64,000 nt of DNA from Alginatibacterium sediminis (lineage in GTDB: Bacteria > Pseudomonadota > Gammaproteobacteria > Enterobacterales > Celerinatantimonadaceae): positions 406,001 to 470,000 of the forward strand of contig NZ_RAQO01000006.1 of assembly GCF_003610775.1 (NCBI RefSeq). Direction: 5' to 3'. The notes beneath the pieces are model-generated. The model ran no database searches, was not told the DNA's origin, and saw nothing but the letters and a program-made list of their open reading frames with translations. Below are positions 17,328 to 26,047 of the stretch, in pieces. A program made the translations under genes and the position numbers. Numbering within the stretch: the first letter of the stretch is position 1; every line of letters starts with the position of its first letter.

Positions 17328-18014
17328 TTAAAACTTGTAAGCAATACCTACACGCGAACGAAGTTCTCGCTTGCTAGTCTCTTTACCGACTGACACATCA
17401 CCAAGCTCAACCCATGGCGTCCAATCACCCATGCTGTAGTGTGCGGTTACGTTGTGATCATAGTTGGTTCGTCCATTGTCATACAAAGTATACTGGGCAT
17501 CGTCAGCATAGTAGTAGTTAAACTCATAGCCAAACTTCCACTGGTCCATTTTATAACCCGCGTTAAAGGTTCCACGATGGCGATACTTTTCATAATCTGG
17601 CGCTCCATTTTTAACATCAAGACGGTAACGACCGCTTAACGATAGACCGTCGATAGACGCTGGAGTGTAGGTTAAGCGCAGCTGCGGTTTGAATGTAGTA
17701 CCGCTGTCACGGAACTCGATAGGCATACCTGGTTGCAGCGCCCATTGGTCACTTAGTTTGTAGGTATAACCTAAGCCAATTTCAGTACCATTATTTTGAA
17801 GGCCTTTCATGAAGTCTGTTGGATCTTCGCCTTTGAATTTCACTTCTAAACTTACACTGAAGTTATTGTCAAAAGTATTGCCCATTTTCACACGGCTAGA
17901 GTGATTTTTACTTTCGCTATTATATTGATGACGAAAATCAATAGAAGCAGCGTTAGCTGTTGCTGATAACAAGCCAAGACTGAGCAAAGCTGTAACAATT
18001 GGTGTAATTTTCAT
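17328..18014 (-). CDS. kdgM: KdgM-family oligouronate-specific porin
   Basis: The start at 18014 gives a signal peptide (MKITPIVTALLSLGLLSATANA) and 228 residues in total, the usual size of the 12-strand KdgM barrels. Family features are IDFRHQYNSESKNHSSRVK after the signal, LSGRYRLDV, KFGYEFNYYYAD, and a final RVGIAYKF. KdgM porins carry acidic oligosaccharides (oligogalacturonate or oligoalginate) across the outer membrane. An operator-like palindrome lies 29 bp upstream of the start. With the nearby symporters and lyases, the cargo is most likely alginate oligomers. Confidence 0.88.
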   Translation of the reverse strand: MKITPIVTALLSLGLLSATANAASIDFRHQYNSESKNHSSRVKMGNTFDNNFSVSLEVKFKGEDPTDFMKGLQNNGTEIGLGYTYKLSDQWALQPGMPIEFRDSGTTFKPQLRLTYTPASIDGLSLSGRYRLDVKNGAPDYEKYRHRGTFNAGYKMDQWKFGYEFNYYYADDAQYTLYDNGRTNYDHNVTAHYSMGDWTPWVELGDVSVGKETSKRELRSRVGIAYKF

Positions 18015-18042
18015 AGTGTTTTTTCTCTTATGTTTTGCGTTA

Positions 18043-18053
18043 TAGTAATACAA
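18043..18053. promoter_or_regulatory. putative GntR operator, copy 3 (kdgM)
   Basis: TAGTAATACAA is one mismatch from TTGTAATACAA. It ends 29 bases upstream of the kdgM ATG, the same geometry as the site before the first PL17 gene. Confidence 0.5.
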
Positions 18054-18249
18054 TACATTGAGCCGATAGCTTTCTGAAGTTTGATTCGCTAATATTGTGA
18101 GCAATATCACCATAAAAGGCTGCTTATGCGCTCATATTTAGTTTTTTACGCATAATCATTCGTGTTAAAGACTTTTGAGGGGTTTTATATTCTATCTGGC
18201 TTTGTTGATATATTGTTGCAGGCAAATTGTAGTCTGCCTGCAAGGATTG

Positions 18250-18843
18250 TCAATGGTCTTGGCTGACCCGCTCTGAGAAGCTGGTGATAAGCTGACTTAG
18301 CGCTTGAGTTGCGCCGGCCCGACTGAGGTCTTTGGCCTGTAAGGTCTGCGAAAAATTTCCAACAGCATTAACATCTCCATTAGCCTCTAACCATATCCAT
18401 TGGGCTTCTAAACGCGCAAGTCCTTGTTGGTTTACATCAAAGCGCAGAACATCAACGCTCAAACTCTTGGCGTTACCGACATAAAATAAGCCTGGGTGGC
18501 GGACAAAAAAACTATCTTGTTGTTGTTGGGCGAGGTTTTTAAGTAATGCTATTTGAAATTCGTCTTCAATGTTTCCGGCCCATTGTTCGAACTTCTCTGG
18601 GTTATATTCCACGTCACTGTGTTTAGCGACAATCGAACTACGCATTAGATAGTCCGCAAAACGTAAAGGCCCAATTACAATCACTTGTTGTGCTGAGTAA
18701 CTATCGACCGTGGTCTCATTGAGTGCTTGTGATTGCAATAAGTAGTAATCGGGATCAATTGAAGGCTGCGTGATCGAACAGGCCGACAACACAAGAAGAC
18801 TGAGTGCTATAGCGCAATTTTTAATCTGAGTCTGGCTGATCAT
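18250..18843 (-). CDS. PqiC/YmbA-like lipoprotein of the MCE transport operon
   Basis: The 197-residue protein has a lipoprotein signal ending in LLVLSAC, so it is probably anchored in the outer membrane. The mature domain (PDYYLLQ at the start, then QVIVIGPLRFADYL) matches the ABC-transport auxiliary lipoprotein family that includes PqiC. AAGGA precedes the start. It follows the MCE gene by 12 bp and is the last gene of a four-gene operon. It probably docks the MCE tunnel to the outer membrane. Confidence 0.8.
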   Translation of the reverse strand: MISQTQIKNCAIALSLLVLSACSITQPSIDPDYYLLQSQALNETTVDSYSAQQVIVIGPLRFADYLMRSSIVAKHSDVEYNPEKFEQWAGNIEDEFQIALLKNLAQQQQDSFFVRHPGLFYVGNAKSLSVDVLRFDVNQQGLARLEAQWIWLEANGDVNAVGNFSQTLQAKDLSRAGATQALSQLITSFSERVSQDH

Positions 18844-18855
18844 GATGTTTCCTTG

Positions 18856-19854
18856 TTAACGTTGGCGGCCACCGATGATAGCCTCCGGATTTCTTTCGAG
18901 CGATTGTGAAAGCTGGCGAACTTGATTTGCCGCACGCTCTACTGACCCCATTGTTTTGATGACACTAACGCTCAAATTCGAGTTAGGTTTTACCTGCTTC
19001 TCAAGCTCTTGCATTGCACCGTTTGCGGATTGAAGCAACACGTCTAGCTCTTTTAAGCTTGATTGGCCGCTTTGCGCAAGCATACGATATTGATCTGAAG
19101 TTTGAGAAATTGAACTTGTCATTTGATTGCTGTTATCAAGTAGATTGTCAGCTTTTTGTAACATACTATCGGAGCGAGCTTCGATATTAGAAAGAAAACT
19201 GCGTAAAGATGCCGCAGAAATGGCTAGATCCCTAAGAGTCAGCCCTATATCTTCATTAGAAGTTAAGGCATTAATACTAGCGCTTAAATCTTTGACATTC
19301 TCTAGGATTTCACCAATCGGTAAATCTTTGAATTGATCTGCAAAGTTAGTTAATACCTCTGTAAGTTGTTGTAGATCGCTTGGCACAGTGGGCACGACTA
19401 AGTTTCCACTTAAAGATTGATGAGTAACGCCACGGTTACCATTATAGTATTCAAGTTGTATTTGTAGGGTACCGGTGACTAGGCTACCGCTTACAAGCTT
19501 TGCAGCCATTCCTAGTTCAATCTGCTGGCGAATAAACTCGCTTAGACCATCTATTTTCGGGAAACCATTATTGTTTTCAGAAAACTTTGCGATGACCAAA
19601 ATGTTTAATTGCTGATTTTCCGTATTGGGTGAATTGTGGAATTCGATACGTTCAACATCGCCAACTTTCACCCCACGGAAGGTAACGGGGGCACCAACGC
19701 TTAAACCTTTCACATCTCCGGGGAAAATCATTTCAAAGGATAGTTCATTTTTAAAAAAGGAACTGGAGCCAAATAAAGAGACACCAAAAACCATAATGAC
19801 CAAGGCAATCAGGGTAAAGATGCCGATAGCTCTGGCTTGTTTTTGATCGCTCAT
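18856..19854 (-). CDS. MlaD-family (MCE) lipid-transport protein
   Basis: The 332-residue protein has one N-terminal transmembrane helix (about residues 10-32), a single MCE domain (about 38-120: FPGDVKGLSVGAPVTFRGVKVG is the signature stretch, here spread over 22 residues from about 43), and a long helical C-terminal region with coiled-coil character. MCE proteins form hexameric tunnels that move lipids between the two membranes. It overlaps the ATPase gene by four bases. Confidence 0.88.
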   Translation of the reverse strand: MSDQKQARAIGIFTLIALVIMVFGVSLFGSSSFFKNELSFEMIFPGDVKGLSVGAPVTFRGVKVGDVERIEFHNSPNTENQQLNILVIAKFSENNNGFPKIDGLSEFIRQQIELGMAAKLVSGSLVTGTLQIQLEYYNGNRGVTHQSLSGNLVVPTVPSDLQQLTEVLTNFADQFKDLPIGEILENVKDLSASINALTSNEDIGLTLRDLAISAASLRSFLSNIEARSDSMLQKADNLLDNSNQMTSSISQTSDQYRMLAQSGQSSLKELDVLLQSANGAMQELEKQVKPNSNLSVSVIKTMGSVERAANQVRQLSQSLERNPEAIIGGRQR

Positions 19855-20654
19855 ATTGTTTCCTTTGGTTGCTGATAGTCGCCACGACGCAAAAAGCGCT
19901 GTACCCGTGCATCTTTGCTAGTTTTAAGAAGATAATTAGGGTCACCGGTGGTAAGCATTGTTTTAGATTGAGCATCCAAAAAGACCGAGTTACTGCCGAT
20001 AGCGAAGATACTAGCTAATTCATGGGTCACTATGACGATTGTAGTATTGAGGCTATCACTAAGGGTCAAGATTAGCTCATCGAGATTTCGCGCACTTAAT
20101 GGATCAAGGCCGGCTGAAGGTTCATCAAAAAACAACACTTCAGGTTCGAGAGCTATTGCTCGCGCTAAGGCGGCTCTTTTAAGCATACCGCCACTTATTT
20201 CAGATGAATAGTAGTCTTCAAAACCGGCAAGTCCAACCATCATTAATTTGAGACTTACGAGTTCAGAAATTTCTGCTTTGGACAGTTTAGTATACAACTC
20301 CAAAGGCATGGCAATGTTTTCGGCAAGGGTAAGCGAGCTAATTATTGCACCTGCTTGGTAAGAAATCCCAAAGCGTTGCATCATCTTTTGACGAGTTTCA
20401 AGCTCTTGTTGCCAAAGACTAACACCATTAAAACGGACGTCGCCTTCGGCTGGTTCGAGAAGACCAAACATGTGCTTTAGTAAGGTACTTTTTCCACATC
20501 CACTGCCACCCATAATCACAAAGATGTCTTTGCGTTTTATTTCAAAATTAAGGTTTTCTTGAATTAAACGATCACCATAGCGCAAGGTTAAATTGTCAAC
20601 TTGGATGTGGGTTTGATCCTCGGAGGAGATCAGTGCGCTTGTCGACTGAATCAT
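19851..20654 (-). CDS. ABC transporter ATPase of the MCE operon (MlaF-like)
   Basis: The 267-residue cytoplasmic ATPase has Walker A (GGSGCGKST), the Q-loop (ISYQAGAI), the signature EISGGMLKRAALARA and Walker B (VLFFDEPSAGLDP), then a switch histidine (VTHELAS). The ISGGM form of the signature is typical of MlaF-like proteins. It powers lipid transport by the neighbouring permease and MCE protein, is preceded by the permease gene two bases upstream, and overlaps the MCE gene. Confidence 0.92.
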   Translation of the reverse strand: MIQSTSALISSEDQTHIQVDNLTLRYGDRLIQENLNFEIKRKDIFVIMGGSGCGKSTLLKHMFGLLEPAEGDVRFNGVSLWQQELETRQKMMQRFGISYQAGAIISSLTLAENIAMPLELYTKLSKAEISELVSLKLMMVGLAGFEDYYSSEISGGMLKRAALARAIALEPEVLFFDEPSAGLDPLSARNLDELILTLSDSLNTTIVIVTHELASIFAIGSNSVFLDAQSKTMLTTGDPNYLLKTSKDARVQRFLRRGDYQQPKETI

Positions 20655-20656
20655 CT

Positions 20657-21778
20657 TTATATTCCCAGCATGGTGCTTACAAAGTTAATAATAGAATCCA
20701 TACTAATAATGAGTACGATACCTAACACTACCGCGCTGGTTGTGGCCTTACCAACGGCGGTTGCACTGCGACCGGAAATCATACCGCAGTAACACCCAGT
20801 TAAGGCAACTACTACGCCAAATACACAGCTTTTCGCAAAGCCGATAATGAAGTTTTCTAAACCGACAGTATCGAGCATGGTGTCCCAAAATTGCTGCCAA
20901 CTCACATCTATAACCCAGGTACTGACTAAAGCACCGCCAAAAATACCGATCAAATTGGCGTAAATAGTTAGCAGTGGCAAGGTAATCATTAATGCGAGCA
21001 TGCGCGGTAAAACTAAGTAGTCAAAGGCTGAAATCCCCATTGTTTTAAGGGCGTCTATTTCTTCGTTAACCTGCATGCTGCCAAGTTGCGCTGCGTAACC
21101 GGCACCGGTACGTCCAGCCATAATGATGGCTGTCATCATAGCAGCCATTTCGCGCGCCATAGCGAAGCCCACCATGCTCGCCACAAAGATTCCAGCGTTG
21201 AATCGCTCAAGCTGAACTGCGCCTACAAAGGCCATGATCATACCTATTAGTAGGCTTATCAGAGTGACGATAGGAAGTGAAGCTGGACCTGCATCATACA
21301 AAAAGTAAAGAAAGTCTTTGCGACGATAATTGGCCTTTCCTTGGAAGAAGCGAACAAAACTTAGAACACATTCGCCCCAAAAGCTTAAAAAATGCATGCA
21401 CTGTTTCAATGACTCAATTACGCTTAGACCCAGGCGCTCGGTAAGACTGGGTCTAGGGGCAAGTGTTTCATTGGTTTGCGAATTAGGTACCGCTTGGGCA
21501 AGCTGTTTTAACTGAAGAACGCCACTAGGAAAGTTTTGATAGCTAACCTCATCGACACAGCTTTCCAATTGAATAAGAAAACTAACTAATGAGCTGTCCC
21601 AAGGACCAAGCGATTTGGCGTTACACACTATGTGAGTAAGTTTAGGCTTGCTTTCTAGTTCTTGTTTGAATTGAGCGAAGTCGAGCAAGCCTTGTTCAAA
21701 ATTCCAAGTGCCAGCAACGTTTAGAACCGTTTGTTCTGAGTTTTCTTGCCACTGTAATTGCTTGGTTTCAGTGCCCAC
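20657..21778 (-). CDS. MlaE-family permease with N-terminal STAS-like domain
   Basis: The 373-residue protein has a soluble N-terminal domain (about 1-105) resembling a STAS/MlaB module: ETKQLQWQENSEQTVLNVAG at the start and AKSLGPWDSSLVSFL later. The MlaE permease domain follows (about 145-370), with the family stretches GMIMAFVGAVQLERF, MAREMAAMMTAIIMAGRTGA and EIDALKTMGI. In the E. coli Mla system, MlaB is a separate protein; here it appears fused. It is the first gene of the four-gene operon. Confidence 0.88.
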   Translation of the reverse strand: MGTETKQLQWQENSEQTVLNVAGTWNFEQGLLDFAQFKQELESKPKLTHIVCNAKSLGPWDSSLVSFLIQLESCVDEVSYQNFPSGVLQLKQLAQAVPNSQTNETLAPRPSLTERLGLSVIESLKQCMHFLSFWGECVLSFVRFFQGKANYRRKDFLYFLYDAGPASLPIVTLISLLIGMIMAFVGAVQLERFNAGIFVASMVGFAMAREMAAMMTAIIMAGRTGAGYAAQLGSMQVNEEIDALKTMGISAFDYLVLPRMLALMITLPLLTIYANLIGIFGGALVSTWVIDVSWQQFWDTMLDTVGLENFIIGFAKSCVFGVVVALTGCYCGMISGRSATAVGKATTSAVVLGIVLIISMDSIINFVSTMLGI

Positions 21779-21851
21779 TTAAGTTCAACACGTTATAGGT
21801 ATCAAGCATTTAAGCATAGCTCGCAATCGACACTTATAAAAGGACTTTAAC

Positions 21852-22298
21852 TTAGTCTGGAATTAAGGGCTCTTGGTCACGTTGCATTTCTAACAAGGTT
21901 ATAGCCACCCCGACAAAATCACTATCAGTTAAAATGCCAACTAATTTGTCTTTTTCTACGACGGGTAAACAACCGATACGGTGGTTTTCTATATGTCTGG
22001 CTGCGTCTTCTACGCTGGCATGTGGATTCACGCTATGGACTTTGGTAACCATAATTTGGTCAAGGCTATGGCTGCGCTGGTGCTGACTTCGCTGCTCTTT
22101 GGATAATTTAGCTAAACTCGACTCTTGCGCGGAGCGAAGGTCGCGCTCACTGACCAAGCCCAATAGGTGATGTTCTTTGTCTACCACCGGAAGATGTCGA
22201 ATTCTAAATTCTTGACAAATTTTCAGCGCTTGTTCGAGATTAGTATCCACGGTAGCAATATGTGGTTTTTGGGTCATTATATCGGCGACAGTAATCAT
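21852..22298 (-). CDS. CBS-pair domain protein
   Basis: The start at 22298 follows AGGAG and gives 148 residues. There are two CBS motifs: residues about 3-60 (VADIMTQKPHIATVDTN, IRHLPVVD, LLGLVSERDL) and about 78-135 (IMVTKVHSVNPHASVEDAA, IGCLPVVEKDKLVGILTDSD). Such stand-alone pairs usually bind adenine nucleotides and regulate a partner protein. No partner is identifiable. It lies upstream of the MCE operon on the same strand, 73 bp away, but probably is a separate unit. Confidence 0.85.
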   Translation of the reverse strand: MITVADIMTQKPHIATVDTNLEQALKICQEFRIRHLPVVDKEHHLLGLVSERDLRSAQESSLAKLSKEQRSQHQRSHSLDQIMVTKVHSVNPHASVEDAARHIENHRIGCLPVVEKDKLVGILTDSDFVGVAITLLEMQRDQEPLIPD

Positions 22299-22520
22299 AG
22301 TCAGACTCCTGATAGATAGGCCAGATCTGCACAGCATCTAGTGCTGACAAAGCTGCTTGTAGAACTGTTGTTATTTAAATGTAGCTCTAAACAGAGGGTT
22401 TTGATTGATATACATCAACTTAATTGACTAATCACATTAGCTTATTTTGAGAGTGCGATCCGCTTAGCGAAGTAGGGGAAAAAAACTTGATTTATATGCA
22501 ATTTCGACTTTTTTTAGGTA

Positions 22521-22546
22521 CAAAAAAGCCAGCTAGAAGCTGGCTT
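22521..22546 (-). terminator. rho-independent terminator of the isocitrate dehydrogenase gene
   Basis: A perfect nine-base stem (AAGCCAGCT / AGCTGGCTT) with a three-base loop is followed, on the minus strand, by six T residues. It lies 23 bp past the stop codon at 22569. Confidence 0.88.
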
Positions 22547-22568
22547 AAACAACGATACAATCAATTAA

Positions 22569-23576
22569 TTATAAACGTTCTAAAATTGATTGAGTAAACT
22601 CTTTTGTGCCGGCTGTGCCACCTAAGTCGCGGGTAGTTCGATCGCCACTAGCAATAACTTCTGTTACCGCATTCTTAATTTTCTCAGCTTTGTCGTTCAT
22701 ACCTAAGTATTCTAGCATTTGAATGGACGCTAAAATGACTGAGGTTGGGTTTGCAATATCTTGACCCGTAATATCTGGAGCACTGCCATGAACAGCTTCG
22801 AATATAGCCGCTTGCTCACCGATATTTGCTCCAGGAGCCATACCTAGACCGCCAACCAGACCTGCACATAGGTCAGAGACAATGTCTCCAAATAGATTGG
22901 TGGTTACAATCACATCGAAACGCTCTGGATACATGACTAAGTTCATGCAAGTTGCATCAACAATCATTTCGTCGCTTTCAATATCAGGATATAAAGCCGC
23001 GACTTCACGTGCAACTTCTAAGAAAAGTCCTGATGTGCTTTTCATAATATTAGCTTTATGAACAGCAGTTACTTTTTTGCGGTTTTCGCGACGAGCTAGC
23101 TCATAGGCAAAAGTTACGATTTTACGTGCGCCTTCACGAGTAACAATGCTTTTAGCTTCAGCGCTATTACCATCTTCACTCACTATTTGACCTACGCCGG
23201 AATACATACCTTCGGTATTCTCTCGTACAGTAATAATGTCAACGTTTTCGTAGCGCGACTTCGTACCAACAAATGAATGAACTGGACGAAGGTTTGCATA
23301 TAAGCCAAATTTCTTACGCAATGACACGTTAATTGAAGTAAAACCGGTACCAACGGGGGTCGTTAGTGGGCCTTTTAAAGTAATGCCATTTTGTTCAATA
23401 AGTTCTAGAGTTTTTTCAGGTAACAAATTGCCATCTTGTTCGAGAGCAATTAAGCCTGCTTGCGCGTAATCGTATTCAAAATCACAACCGACTTTATCGA
23501 GGATCTGTACGGCGCTTTCAATAATACTGGGTCCGATTCCATCGCCTGGGATTACGGTAATGCGTCTTCTTGACAT
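22569..23576 (-). CDS. isocitrate dehydrogenase, NAD-type
   Basis: The 335-residue protein belongs to the isocitrate/isopropylmalate dehydrogenase family: VIPGDGIGPSI, NVSLRKKFGLYANLRP (serine and arginines of the isocitrate site), VRENTEGMYSG, AVHKANIMK, NLFGDIVSDL. In the cofactor loop, HGSAPDITGQD has Asp-Ile where NADP-dependent E. coli Icd has Lys344-Tyr345, which points to NAD. AGGAAG precedes the start. It catalyses the third TCA-cycle step. It stands alone with its own terminator. Homoisocitrate or tartrate dehydrogenase activity is less likely from the motif pattern. Confidence 0.88.
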   Translation of the reverse strand: MSRRRITVIPGDGIGPSIIESAVQILDKVGCDFEYDYAQAGLIALEQDGNLLPEKTLELIEQNGITLKGPLTTPVGTGFTSINVSLRKKFGLYANLRPVHSFVGTKSRYENVDIITVRENTEGMYSGVGQIVSEDGNSAEAKSIVTREGARKIVTFAYELARRENRKKVTAVHKANIMKSTSGLFLEVAREVAALYPDIESDEMIVDATCMNLVMYPERFDVIVTTNLFGDIVSDLCAGLVGGLGMAPGANIGEQAAIFEAVHGSAPDITGQDIANPTSVILASIQMLEYLGMNDKAEKIKNAVTEVIASGDRTTRDLGGTAGTKEFTQSILERL

Positions 23577-23830
23577 AGTTACTTCCTAGTTGCTCTACGT
23601 TTTTGGTCTTGATGAAGGGTGAGGCTGTTGCCAATTATCGAATCACTCATTTTTAAAGGGGGTCAAATTGGCAACGCGAATTTTACAATCAATTAACTAA
23701 AACTACCAGCATTGTCGTTATCGACCTTGGTCTAAATCAATTTTAGGCGTCCAATTGTCGATAACTACGTCAAAAATATAATACATTGCTGATTACTTGT
23801 GCCTTGGAGCAGTATATCGCTTGTATTCGT

Positions 23831-24616
23831 TTAAGTTGATATTTGTCTATCACAACGCAGTTGGCGCAGCGAAAACCCAAGTTCAATGTCTAGCCGGTAA
23901 CTGAGTAATTCTTTGGCCAATTGAAAGTCATCAACAGCGTCGCGAATTTTCTTTAGCGTTGTAACCGAGTCGTCGGCATTGTTCAGAGCTGTTTCAATGT
24001 TTCCATAGCGTTGCAGTACCTGCAGCGCGGATTTTGGCCCGACCCCAGCCACGCCGGGAATATTTGCGCCAGAATTGCCAATTAGAGCTAGATAATCTAG
24101 CAGCTGCGGGGGCTGTAGATTCAACTTGTCAAAGTAACTACGCTGATCTAAATAGCATTGCTTAAAATAATCGTAAAGTTGCACCCGTGGATTGGTCAGT
24201 TGATGAAAACCTAAATCAGTTGAAACAATCGTGACATTGACCTGTTGTTCAGCGGCCTTACTGGCAAGCGTAGCAATTAGATCATCGGCTTCGTCAACGG
24301 CATTGATATAACAAAACAGACCTTGTTCTTGCCAGTGCTGACGGATGTTAAGCAAAGCACTTTGCAAATTGGGCGACATTGGTTTGCGTTTAGCTTTGTA
24401 TTCTGGATAACGCCGGTATCGCCAAGAGCTAGGCGTTGGGGCATCAAATATAGCAATACTATGGCTTGGGTTTAGCCGCTGTTGTAACTTGTTGATAGCT
24501 TGATCTAAAACCTTGCTTCTGGCCGAGTTCAGTACTGCTTCATCGCTGTTGTGCTTACTTTGAACAGCATCAATGCGCCGTATCAAGTTCAGCGCATCAA
24601 TAATCACTAAGTGCAT
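23831..24616 (-). CDS. xni: flap endonuclease Xni (5'-nuclease-like)
   Basis: The 261-residue protein has the PIN/5'-nuclease core without a polymerase domain: LVIIDALNLIRRID at the start, SIAIFDAP, WRYRRYPEYKAKRKPM, and DEADDLIATLA. A helix-hairpin-helix region follows (NIPGVAGVGPKSALQVLQRYG). This matches Xni (YgdG), which cuts 5' flap structures. It lies 10 bp after ppnN, the same gene pair as in E. coli (ygdG-ygdH). Confidence 0.9.
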   Translation of the reverse strand: MHLVIIDALNLIRRIDAVQSKHNSDEAVLNSARSKVLDQAINKLQQRLNPSHSIAIFDAPTPSSWRYRRYPEYKAKRKPMSPNLQSALLNIRQHWQEQGLFCYINAVDEADDLIATLASKAAEQQVNVTIVSTDLGFHQLTNPRVQLYDYFKQCYLDQRSYFDKLNLQPPQLLDYLALIGNSGANIPGVAGVGPKSALQVLQRYGNIETALNNADDSVTTLKKIRDAVDDFQLAKELLSYRLDIELGFSLRQLRCDRQIST

Positions 24617-24626
24617 GAGTGCTTGC

Positions 24627-25997
24627 CTAATCGTTTTTAGCTTGGGGCTGATCGACTATTTTGTAGCAGGGCTCATAGTGACTTCCTGGTAGCTTCATTC
24701 GATGTTGCTCGACAAAATCTTGGAGTAGTTTGTCTAACAATTTCATTATTGTAGGGTCGCCATTTATCTCGAAAGGCCCATGTGTCTCAATTGCTTGAAT
24801 ACCTTCATCTTTGACATTACCAGCAACAATTGCCGAAAAGGCTTGGCGAAGATTTGATGCAAGTTCTACAGGGCTTTGGTCAAGCTGTAAGTTAAGGCCG
24901 CGGACGTTAACATGCGTAGGTTCAAAAGGATGTTGAAAACTGTCTTCAATCTTAAGACTCCAGTTGAAGGAATAAGCATCGCCGATGGCTCGCCGGTAGT
25001 GTTTTACTCTCGACATGTTTTGTTTAATCGTATTGGCAACCGTAGACGGGTCATCAATTATGATTTGATAGTGTTGCTGCGCTTGATGGCCAAGGGTGGC
25101 ACCGATGAATTCATCTAAGCTTTTGAAGTAATCTTCACTTGAAGCTGGACCGGTCAGAATAATAGGTAGTGGTTGTCTGGTGTTCTCTGGATGCATCATA
25201 ATACCGAGAATGTAGAGCAGCTCTTCTGCGGTACCAGCACCGCCGGGGAAAAGAACAATAGCATGTCCCATGCGCACAAACGCTTCAAGACGCTTTTCAA
25301 TATCGGGAAGAATGACCAATTCATTGACGATGGGGTTTGGGGGTTCGGCTGCGATAATACTTGGTTCAGTAAACCCAATGTAGCGTCCCCGATTGTACCG
25401 CTGTTTGGCATGCCCGACAGTAGCGCCTTTCATTGGGCCTTCCATAGCGCCTGGTCCGCAACCTGTACAGATATTAAGTTCTCGTAGACCGAGTTGACTA
25501 CCTACTTCACGGGTATATTGAAACTCGATATCGTTAATACTATGACCACCCCAGCACACAACAAGATTGGGATCTAGTTGAGGGTTAATAACCCGCGCAT
25601 TACGTAATATAGAAAAGACTAAGTTAGTGATTTCACCACTATTACTACTGAGTTTAGCTACCGGAAATTGAGCTGAGACATATAAGATATCGCGCAACAC
25701 GCTAAACAAGTGCTCTTGCAGTCCGACAATTATTTCGCCATCAACGAAGGCCTGAGAAGGGGCGTTGAGTAGTTCAAGTTTAACTCCTCGCTCCCGACTT
25801 AAGATGTTAATGTCAAAGTCTTTAAACAGCTCGAGAATTTCGCGGCTACTGTCCGTATGACTACCAGAGTTAAGAACCGCTAAGCTGCAATTACGGTAAA
25901 GCTGGTAGGTTTGTTCCGATAAACTTCGAGTTAGACTATCAACTTCGAGTTGAGAAAGTAGGTTCATACTCCCAACAGGATTAATATGGGTCAGCAT
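24627..25997 (-). CDS. ppnN: nucleotide 5'-monophosphate nucleosidase PpnN
   Basis: The 456-residue protein matches E. coli PpnN (YgdH, 454 residues) end to end: it begins [19 protein letters not shown] and ends [16 protein letters not shown]. The LOG-fold signature is [16 protein letters not shown] with [10 protein letters not shown]. The enzyme cleaves nucleoside monophosphates to the base and ribose 5-phosphate and is stimulated by (p)ppGpp in E. coli. AGGGAG precedes the start. It is co-directional with xni. Confidence 0.95.
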   Translation of the reverse strand: MLTHINPVGSMNLLSQLEVDSLTRSLSEQTYQLYRNCSLAVLNSGSHTDSSREILELFKDFDINILSRERGVKLELLNAPSQAFVDGEIIVGLQEHLFSVLRDILYVSAQFPVAKLSSNSGEITNLVFSILRNARVINPQLDPNLVVCWGGHSINDIEFQYTREVGSQLGLRELNICTGCGPGAMEGPMKGATVGHAKQRYNRGRYIGFTEPSIIAAEPPNPIVNELVILPDIEKRLEAFVRMGHAIVLFPGGAGTAEELLYILGIMMHPENTRQPLPIILTGPASSEDYFKSLDEFIGATLGHQAQQHYQIIIDDPSTVANTIKQNMSRVKHYRRAIGDAYSFNWSLKIEDSFQHPFEPTHVNVRGLNLQLDQSPVELASNLRQAFSAIVAGNVKDEGIQAIETHGPFEINGDPTIMKLLDKLLQDFVEQHRMKLPGSHYEPCYKIVDQPQAKND

Positions 25998-26016
25998 TTA
26001 CATCTCCCTGAAAAGC

Positions 26017-26040
26017 AAAAAGGCCGTGAGAACGGCCTTT
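26017..26040 (-). terminator. rho-independent terminator of the GGDEF gene
   Basis: A nine-base stem (AAAGGCCGT / ACGGCCTTT) with a four-base loop is followed on the minus strand by a T-rich run. It separates the diguanylate cyclase gene from ppnN. Confidence 0.85.
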
Positions 26041-26047
26041 GATAATT

